Position numbers and translations under genes: made by a program. A DNA stretch of 64,000 nucleotides from Altererythrobacter epoxidivorans (lineage in GTDB: Bacteria > Pseudomonadota > Alphaproteobacteria > Sphingomonadales > Sphingomonadaceae): assembly GCF_001281485.1 (NCBI RefSeq), contig NZ_CP012669.1, positions 682,001 through 746,000 of the forward strand. Direction: 5' to 3'. Positions 53,335 to 59,394 of the stretch are shown here, piece by piece. The notes below the pieces were generated by a model. The model had not been told where the DNA came from and made no database searches. It saw only the letters and a list, made by a program, of their open reading frames with translations. The stretch's first letter is position 1, and every line of letters begins with the position of its first letter.

Positions 53335-54626
53335 CAGAGGCTCTCGAACTCTTCGCCGGCCTCGTATTCCTCGCCCGGGCGGGTCCGGCCGAGCTGGCTG
53401 CGGATCTTCTTCATATGCGCGCCTTCCGGCTGGAAGGGATAGCTTGCGATGTCGGATACGGGACTGTCGCCATAAGGACGGTCGCAGGCGGAAATATCCT
53501 CCTGGAACTTGCCCGGGCAACCGCTGGTGCGGAAAGCGATGCCGGTGTCGATGATCATGTCGGTTTCTGCCGCGGGCAGGCCATAGTCGGTCACGCGCCC
53601 TTCGCTGTCGAATTTCATCTGTTCGACCCGCACGCCGCAATAATCAATCATGTAACGGGCCAACTGGACCCTGCGCCACTGGTCGCGCGGCGTCGCCGGC
53701 AAATGGTCCATCAGGCTGCCCTTCTCGGGGAAGAAACAGAACAGGTGGCTATGACCGCCCATGTCGACCAGTTGCTGGATCAGGCTTAGCGCTTCGAACT
53801 CGGTTTCGCCCATGCCGATGATTACATGCGCGCCGAATTTCTTGTTCCCGAAGATGTCGCGCGCATCCTCCAGGATCTCCCAGTATTTCTTCCAGCTATG
53901 AGGGCTCTGCACGCCCTTGCCGCGGGTGCGGTCGAAGATTTCGGGAGTCACCGCATCGAGCGCGACGGTGAAGATGTCGGCGCCCATGTCCTTCAGGGTC
54001 GAGACGTCCTCGCGCTGCATCGTGGTGGGGTTCGACAGGATCGAAACCGGGATGTCGTCGGGCGAGACATGGTCGGTCCATGTCTTGAGCACTGTGAACG
54101 TGTCCTCGTCGGAACGAGGATGGGTGATCATCGAGATGCACATGCGGTGGAACGGGCTGTTCGCACCGTCGCGGCCGACGATCTCCGAGATTTGCTCCAT
54201 CGGCACCGCCGGCCAGTCGACACGGATGAAATTGCGGTCGGCATAGTCGCGATCGGCCTCGCGGTGGCGGGCCAAACCGCAATAGGCGCAGTTGGCGCGG
54301 CATCCTTCCGGATAGGTCAGGAGCAGGTTGAGGCAGCGGGTGCAGGAACAACCGTGCATGCTCCCCGGCATCAGCCCCAGCGTCATCGCAGCCGCCGTGC
54401 TGATCTGCACATATTCAGGCGAGGTCATGGCCGGGGTCTGGATATTGTTGTTGGGCAAATAGAGCCCTGTCGGGGACACCGCGTTGCTCTTGACCCGGCC
54501 GCCATTGCGCAGTTCCGGCGCGATGACATCTGGGATGCGCGGCTGCATCGCGACCGCCGCATTGAAGTCCGCTCCGCCCGCACCCGCATTAGAAGGCTGC
54601 GCGTTCTCGTTCTTGAGGCAACTCAT
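53334..54626 (-). CDS. Radical SAM lipoyl sulfur-insertion protein (LipS1/LipS2 type), longer partner
   Basis: 430 aa. The SAM-cluster motif CxxxCxxC is Cys109/113/116 (EGCRANCAYCGLA). Upstream Cys93/95/98 (HGCSCTRC) could take part in a second cluster whose sulfide is sacrificed. The barrel contains SILSNPTTMQREDVSTLKDMGADIFTVALDA and HVIIGMGETEFEAL, biotin-synthase-like. In sHdr and archaeal systems two such proteins replace LipA and insert the two sulfurs into octanoyl-protein. Which of LipS1/LipS2 this is was not decided. Overlaps lplA by one base. Confidence 0.85.
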   Translation of the reverse strand: MSCLKNENAQPSNAGAGGADFNAAVAMQPRIPDVIAPELRNGGRVKSNAVSPTGLYLPNNNIQTPAMTSPEYVQISTAAAMTLGLMPGSMHGCSCTRCLNLLLTYPEGCRANCAYCGLARHREADRDYADRNFIRVDWPAVPMEQISEIVGRDGANSPFHRMCISMITHPRSDEDTFTVLKTWTDHVSPDDIPVSILSNPTTMQREDVSTLKDMGADIFTVALDAVTPEIFDRTRGKGVQSPHSWKKYWEILEDARDIFGNKKFGAHVIIGMGETEFEALSLIQQLVDMGGHSHLFCFFPEKGSLMDHLPATPRDQWRRVQLARYMIDYCGVRVEQMKFDSEGRVTDYGLPAAETDMIIDTGIAFRTSGCPGKFQEDISACDRPYGDSPVSDIASYPFQPEGAHMKKIRSQLGRTRPGEEYEAGEEFESL

Positions 54627-54654
54627 CGGCGGTACTCTCCCAATGCTGTATCTC

Positions 54655-55692
54655 TCATGCGGCGCAAGCGACCTTGACCGCGTTGTCACCCGTCTGCCCC
54701 AGCTTGATCGAGCAGCAGGCGTGTTCCTGTTCGAAGGGTCGGCCGATGGCCTGCGCGACCGAAACGGCTCCGTCTGCGGGGAAGGCAATCCCGTCGAGAC
54801 CGGCCATCACGGCGTAGGCATCGGTCACGCGCTTGTGCATCCCCGGCGGTCGCGCGCAGCCGAGAAGGACTTTCTTGTCGGCAAGCCTGGTGCGCGCTTC
54901 CAGGAAGATTCTGCCCACATCTTGGGTCGATGGGGTCCTGAACGTGCCGGGCTTGGCATAGAATGGCATGATCACGACGAGGACGAGCGCGTTGATGTCG
55001 TAGCGCGCACAGATATCGAGCGCGTTCGCTTCGCCCAATATCTCGCCATAATGGAGGCCGACCACGATGTGCGGGCTGACTTCCATGCTGGTCGAGGTAA
55101 GCGCGGCCAAAGTGGCTTCGAAATCTTCGACCGGGCGATCGAGGTTATAGACCTGATTGATGGTCTCCTGCGCCCCGATGACGTCCATCATGGCCGTATC
55201 GACACCGGCGCTCTCCATGCTCTTGGCCAGCGTTTCGTCGAGCAGGGCTGTGTGGATCGCGATCTTGAGATGCGGGAACTCGTTCTTGAGCTTCTCGACC
55301 ACCGGCAGGAAACGTTCGTAGCGGATCTCGTTGCGCCTGTTCGATCCGCCCGAAAGGAGGAAGCCTTGCAGGTTCTGCAGCAGGATCAGGTCGCGGACCT
55401 TCTGTTCGAGCATTTCCGGGCTCGTTGCCGGGATCATCGGTTCGAGGATCTTCTTCTGGCAATGATCGCAATTGAGGGCGCATCCGCCGGCAGTGATCGA
55501 AAAGGCGGGGAAGCTGTTCTTCCCGCACCCTTGGAGTTCCTCGCTTTGATATTCCTTGAAGGTCGGCGTGGAAAAACGAACCGAACGGGGCAGGGCGTAG
55601 TCGGCGCGCTGCTCCATGGCAGCGACCAGTCCAGCGTCGAACACCGCATCTTCCAGCGGTTCGATCGTCTGAAGCTTTTCCATCCAGTGCAA
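54655..55692 (-). CDS. Radical SAM lipoyl sulfur-insertion protein (LipS1/LipS2 type), shorter partner
   Basis: 345 aa. CxxxCxxC is Cys71/75/78 (GGCALNCDHCQKKILE). It resembles the group annotated as uncharacterised homologues of biotin synthetase (FSITAGGCALNC, QGFLLSGGSNRRNE, MMDVIGAQETINQVYNLDRP). C-terminal Cys occur in HACCSIKLG. The best start is TTG at 55692, placed 6 nt after GGAG; the ATG at 55683 is 15 nt away. First gene of the lipoate operon, directly downstream of a perfect palindrome at 55727-55752. Confidence 0.85.
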   Translation of the reverse strand: MHWMEKLQTIEPLEDAVFDAGLVAAMEQRADYALPRSVRFSTPTFKEYQSEELQGCGKNSFPAFSITAGGCALNCDHCQKKILEPMIPATSPEMLEQKVRDLILLQNLQGFLLSGGSNRRNEIRYERFLPVVEKLKNEFPHLKIAIHTALLDETLAKSMESAGVDTAMMDVIGAQETINQVYNLDRPVEDFEATLAALTSTSMEVSPHIVVGLHYGEILGEANALDICARYDINALVLVVIMPFYAKPGTFRTPSTQDVGRIFLEARTRLADKKVLLGCARPPGMHKRVTDAYAVMAGLDGIAFPADGAVSVAQAIGRPFEQEHACCSIKLGQTGDNAVKVACAA

Positions 55693-55726
55693 CGGACTCT
55701 CCCTTCCTTTGCCTAGACTCGCAAGT

Positions 55727-55752
55727 TATACATTAGGTATCGCTAATGTATA
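55727..55752. promoter_or_regulatory. Perfect palindromic operator upstream of lipoate operon
   Basis: Arms TATACATTAG (55727-55736) and CTAATGTATA (55743-55752) are perfectly complementary around GTATCG. The centre of the site is about 48 nt before the TTG start. It holds the same ATTAG-N6-CTAAT core as 51546-51561. It lies in the gap to the HDAC-like gene that ends at 55783. Confidence 0.75.
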
Positions 55753-55782
55753 GTGCGCACAAATCGCGCTTTTCTGCGGTTT

Positions 55783-56937
55783 TCACCTCAGTGCATGCGT
55801 TTCGCGCAGTTCGGATGTGAGTGATTTCACGCTTTCGCGAATCTCGCTGGCGGTGACAGGATCGGACAGGCTTCCGATCCACCACGGCTCGATATCATCC
55901 TCGTCCACCAGGTCGGAGTCGAACCCGGACAAAAGCTCGCGAGCTGGTTGCGGCAGCGCGGCAGGAAATTCCTGTCCAGATAGCAGGCCCCACAATCCCG
56001 CCCAGCACCGGACTGTGGTCCAGGGATTATAGCCGCCACCGCCAAGCACGACTGCCGAAGGGGTCAGCGCGCAAAGGTCGATTGCTGCCTGCCACAGGGC
56101 GTTGTTGCTCAGCTGCATATGCGACAGGGGATCGCCCGCCAGCGCATCGGCGCCACAAGTTATGACGACCGCTTGCGGATCGAAGCGCCGTGCGAAGGGC
56201 ATGACGACCTGCTCCATCAGCAGGGCATATTCGCTGTCGTTCACACCCGATGGCACCGGAATATTCAGGGCCCGGCTGGACTGGTCCGCGATCAGGCCGG
56301 TGTAGGGCCAGCGTTCCGCCTCGTGGACCGAAATGCAGGCGACGCGCTCGTCGCCTTCGAAGTGATCGAACACGCCGTCACCGTGGTGGGCGTCGATATC
56401 GACATAAAGCACGCGGGTAAGACCAGCGTCGAGGAAGGTCAGGATCGCATAGACCGGATCGTTGAAATAACAGAAGCCGCTGGCGCGGTCTGGACGGCCA
56501 TGATGCGTACCGCCAGCCGGGTGGAATGCGATTTCACCGGAAAGCGCGATCTGGGCTGCCAGCATAGAACCGCCGACAGTTGTCGAAGCGCGCTCGAAGA
56601 CCCCCTTGAATATCGGGTTTTCCATCGTGCCGTAGCGGTATTGCTCGCGCTCGGCAGAAGAGACACTGCCCCTCTCGCTCGCGGCCCTCAGCGCAGCGAC
56701 ATAGTCGCGTTTATGCACACGGATCAGTGTATCGAAATCTGCGATCGGGCTCTGGAGGTAGGTGTCCTCGTCGAGCCAGCCGAGGCGCCTGCACAGCTCC
56801 ACGACAGAACCCTGGCGGGTGTAGGAAAGAGGGTGATTCGATCCGAAGGACGGGCGGGTGTAGATTTCGCCGCCGATAAACTTTGCAGGGCGCTGCGCGA
56901 TTGCCGAATTCGTCAAAAAGCGTTGCAATTCGGCCAA
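55783..56937 (-). CDS. Histone deacetylase-like (AcuC/class I HDAC) amidohydrolase
   Basis: 384-aa zinc deacylase. All class I residues are in place: His145-His146 (GGTHHGRPD), Asp180, Asp182 and His184 (DIDAHHGDGV), Asp269 (ADALAGDPLS) and Tyr303 (GGGGYN). Bacterial relatives (AcuC) deacetylate acetyl-CoA synthetase; others act on acetylpolyamines. It lies inside the sulfur locus between two operons that carry the ATTAG operator and shares its promoter region with dsrE2. It could deacetylate an sHdr component or a housekeeping enzyme (inference). Confidence 0.92.
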   Translation of the reverse strand: MAELQRFLTNSAIAQRPAKFIGGEIYTRPSFGSNHPLSYTRQGSVVELCRRLGWLDEDTYLQSPIADFDTLIRVHKRDYVAALRAASERGSVSSAEREQYRYGTMENPIFKGVFERASTTVGGSMLAAQIALSGEIAFHPAGGTHHGRPDRASGFCYFNDPVYAILTFLDAGLTRVLYVDIDAHHGDGVFDHFEGDERVACISVHEAERWPYTGLIADQSSRALNIPVPSGVNDSEYALLMEQVVMPFARRFDPQAVVITCGADALAGDPLSHMQLSNNALWQAAIDLCALTPSAVVLGGGGYNPWTTVRCWAGLWGLLSGQEFPAALPQPARELLSGFDSDLVDEDDIEPWWIGSLSDPVTASEIRESVKSLTSELRETHALR

Positions 56938-57008
56938 GTTACGGCTCCTTTGACGGACTGTTCACCTTCTATGGACAAGGTCGAATTGAATCTATAGTTT
57001 CGAGTTTT

Positions 57009-57028
57009 CTAATATAGCAACCGCTAAT
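57009..57028. promoter_or_regulatory. Degenerate ATTAG-N6-CTAAT site upstream of dsrE2 and HDAC gene
   Basis: TATAG (57013-57017), CAACCG, CTAAT (57024-57028). Only TAG of the left half-site is kept, but the right half-site, the 6-nt gap and its final G match 51546-51561 and 55733-55747. Another CTAAT lies at 57009-57013. It is 36 nt before the dsrE2 start. Confidence 0.45.
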
Positions 57029-57063
57029 GCGGCGGATTGCGATAACTGGCGATGGAGGAACGC

Positions 57064-57570
57064 ATGGGAGAGGCGGGGCTCAATCTCGACAACACCAAGA
57101 AAATGACGATCATCTGTACGAAGGGCACGCTCGATTGGGCTTATCCTCCGTTCATCCTCGGCACGACCGCTGCGGCGATGGATGTCGAAGTGACGATGTT
57201 CTTCACCTTCTACGGTCTCGGCCTGCTCGACAAGGAGCTCGACCTCAAGGTTTCGCCGCTCGGCAATCCGGCAATGGAAATGCCGATGATGGGGATGCAC
57301 ATGGGCATGCCCAACCTGGTCGGCATGCTTCCCGGCGTCACCGGCGGTGCGACCGCGATGATGAAGAACATGATCAAGAAGAAGGGCGTCGCCTCGATCG
57401 AGGAACTGCGCGAGGCTGCCGTGCTGTCCGATGTGCGCATGATCGCCTGCCAGATGACGCTCGACCTGTTCGAGAAGAAGAAAGAGGATATGATCGACGG
57501 TATCGAACTTGGCGGTGCCGCGACGTGGATGGAGTCGGCACTTCAGTCCGACATCAACCTCTACATGTAA
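57064..57570 (+). CDS. dsrE2: DsrE2-type sulfur carrier protein
   Basis: 168 aa. KMTIICTKGTLDWAYPPFILGTTAAAMDVEVTMFFTFYGLGLL is the DsrE2 start with Cys18; Cys129 lies in RMIACQMTLDLFE. A Met-rich loop (MEMPMMGMHMGMPNLVGMLPG) is typical and may dip into the membrane. It would pass persulfide sulfur to or from TusA. The ATG at 57064 follows GGAGG by 5 nt and is preferred over 57052. Next to tusA. Confidence 0.9.
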   Translation: MGEAGLNLDNTKKMTIICTKGTLDWAYPPFILGTTAAAMDVEVTMFFTFYGLGLLDKELDLKVSPLGNPAMEMPMMGMHMGMPNLVGMLPGVTGGATAMMKNMIKKKGVASIEELREAAVLSDVRMIACQMTLDLFEKKKEDMIDGIELGGAATWMESALQSDINLYM

Positions 57571-57587
57571 TTGGGAGAATACCTCAC

Positions 57588-57815
57588 ATGGCCGATGCAA
57601 CGCTCGACGCGAAGGGGCTCAACTGTCCGCTTCCGATTCTCAAGGCGAAAAAGGCGCTGAAGGATCTGGAGAATGGCCAGACGCTCGAAATCCTCGCGAC
57701 CGATCCCGGCTCGGTGAAGGACTTCGAAGCCTTCACGCGTACGACCGGTAACAAGCTTGTCGAACACGGCGAAGACGGAGGCGTATATCGCTTCATAATC
57801 GAACGCGTCGCGTAA
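57588..57815 (+). CDS. tusA: Sulfurtransferase TusA
   Basis: 75 aa. LDAKGLNCPLPILKAKKAL contains the CPxP motif with Cys13 as persulfide carrier. DPGSVKDFEAFTRTTGNKLVEH is standard. It is a central sulfane-sulfur donor in sHdr and Dsr sulfur oxidation. The start is 17 nt after the dsrE2 stop with GGGAGAA in between. Confidence 0.95.
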   Translation: MADATLDAKGLNCPLPILKAKKALKDLENGQTLEILATDPGSVKDFEAFTRTTGNKLVEHGEDGGVYRFIIERVA

Positions 57816-57904
57816 TTGCCCGGATGGGTCGCTCCTGCACAAAAATGAAATTCGGAGATGCCCGTCTGAAGCAATAAAAACCATAACTCTGGGGAGAGGA
57901 TGAT

Positions 57905-59197
57905 ATGGGTAAGCTACTGAAGGCACATATGAAATGTGCCGCTGCATTGTGTGCTCTCACGCTTGGTGCGAGCCAAGCATATGCAACCGAAGGCTATTTC
58001 GCCAACGGTGTCGGGGCGAGACACAAGGCAGTTGCCGGTGCCGGTGTCGCCGACGCGAGAGACGCCACCGCGATCACGATCAATCCCGCCGGCCTTGCGA
58101 ACCTCGATGAAAACGAAGTCGCCGTGGCCCTGTCCCTGTTCAATCCCAACCGAGAGTTTACGGTGACAGGTGGTCCCGGCTTCCTTCCGGATGGAACCAC
58201 CGAAAGCAACGTCGACATATTTCCGATCCCGAATTTCGCCATCGCCTACAAGGTCGGCGAAAACGGTACGCTCGGTTTCTCGCTGTCGGGCAATGGCGGC
58301 CTCAACACCAATTACAGCGCGGTAGATAACCCGGCCTGCTCTTCAGGTCCGTTCCCGGCCAGCGACGGCGTCTATTGCGGCGGCAAGTCGGGCGTGAACC
58401 TGATGCAGCTATTCTTCTCGGCCGCATACGCGCATGATTTCGGGGCGGTGAAGGTCGGTGTCACACCAATCTTTGCAGTCCAGCGTTTCCGCGCACGCGG
58501 GCTTGCAGCGTTCGGAGGTGTATCGAGCGATCCGACGAACCTGACTGACAATGGACAGTCATATTCGACCGGATTCGGGGCCAGGGTCGGCGTGCAGGTC
58601 GATCCGGCACCCGGCTTCCGCATCGGCGCGACCTACCAGACCAAGTTCAGCATGGGCGAATTCGACGAATATGCCGGCCTGTTCGCGGATCAGGGCGGCT
58701 TCGACATCCCGTCGACATGGCAGGTCGGGATCGCTGCCGACGTCAGCCCCCAGCTGACCGTGATGGCCGATTATCGCCGAATCAATTATTCCGATGTGAC
58801 TTCGGTCAACAATCCGTCCAGCGTCATGCTGCCGTTCGGTTCGACGGATGGTCCGGGTTTCGGCTGGGATGACGTCGATGCCTACAAGCTAGGCGTCGAA
58901 TACCGCCCGGACGAAGGCAGCGCCTTCCGGTTCGGCTATTCGCATAACTCGCAGCCGATCTCCGGCGACGATGTCACCATCAACGTGCTCGCACCCGGCG
59001 TGCAGAAGGATCACTTCACTGCCGGTGCAAGCTTCGCAATGGGTGACAGCAGCACTCTCGAGCTCGCGCTGATGCATTCGCCGGGCGAGAGCGTGACGGG
59101 GATCGAGGTCACTCCAATGGGCCCCAACCCCGGGCGGGACATCGAAATCAAGATGAACCAGTGGGAATTCACCCTTGGCATGAAGTTCAAGCTCTAG
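57905..59197 (+). CDS. OmpP1/FadL/TodX-type outer-membrane transport protein
   Basis: 430 aa. Signal peptide (MKCAAALCALTLGASQAYA) followed by the FadL N-terminal segment TEGYFANGVGARHKAVAGAGVADARDATAITINPAGLA, which plugs the barrel, and barrel strands ending in WEFTLGMKFKL. FadL family members take up hydrophobic molecules by lateral diffusion. Placement right after dsrE2-tusA suggests uptake of an organic or elemental sulfur compound (inference). Confidence 0.9.
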   Translation: MGKLLKAHMKCAAALCALTLGASQAYATEGYFANGVGARHKAVAGAGVADARDATAITINPAGLANLDENEVAVALSLFNPNREFTVTGGPGFLPDGTTESNVDIFPIPNFAIAYKVGENGTLGFSLSGNGGLNTNYSAVDNPACSSGPFPASDGVYCGGKSGVNLMQLFFSAAYAHDFGAVKVGVTPIFAVQRFRARGLAAFGGVSSDPTNLTDNGQSYSTGFGARVGVQVDPAPGFRIGATYQTKFSMGEFDEYAGLFADQGGFDIPSTWQVGIAADVSPQLTVMADYRRINYSDVTSVNNPSSVMLPFGSTDGPGFGWDDVDAYKLGVEYRPDEGSAFRFGYSHNSQPISGDDVTINVLAPGVQKDHFTAGASFAMGDSSTLELALMHSPGESVTGIEVTPMGPNPGRDIEIKMNQWEFTLGMKFKL

Positions 59198-59210
59198 GGT
59201 AAATCGACGT

Positions 59211-59246
59211 GCCGCGGGCGAGGGCTTTTGCGCCCGTGTCCGCGGC
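59211..59246 (+). terminator. GC-rich hairpin after FadL-type gene
   Basis: GCCGCGG (59211-59217) and CCGCGGC (59240-59246) are perfect arms, with an inner GGGC...GCCC pairing possible. No T run follows; possible weak or Rho-dependent terminator. Confidence 0.45.
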
Positions 59247-59349
59247 TTCATCCAGAATTTTGGGAGCGTGAAGGACCGGTCGCCCGATCGCGATCTCGGG
59301 ATAAACGTCCTAGGCTGTTGCGTGCCGCCTCCATCGCTGCAATACCTAC

Positions 59350-59378
59350 ATTAGCAAATCATCATATAAAAGATTTGC
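59350..59378. promoter_or_regulatory. Candidate operators upstream of soeA
   Basis: ATTAG (59350-59354), CAAATC, then ATCAT in place of CTAAT gives a half-degenerate copy of the sHdr operator. Overlapping it, GCAAATC (59354-59360) and GATTTGC (59372-59378) are perfect 7-bp arms. Both lie within 45 nt of the soeA start. Confidence 0.4.
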
Positions 59379-59394
59379 GCGGGGAGACGAGCAT

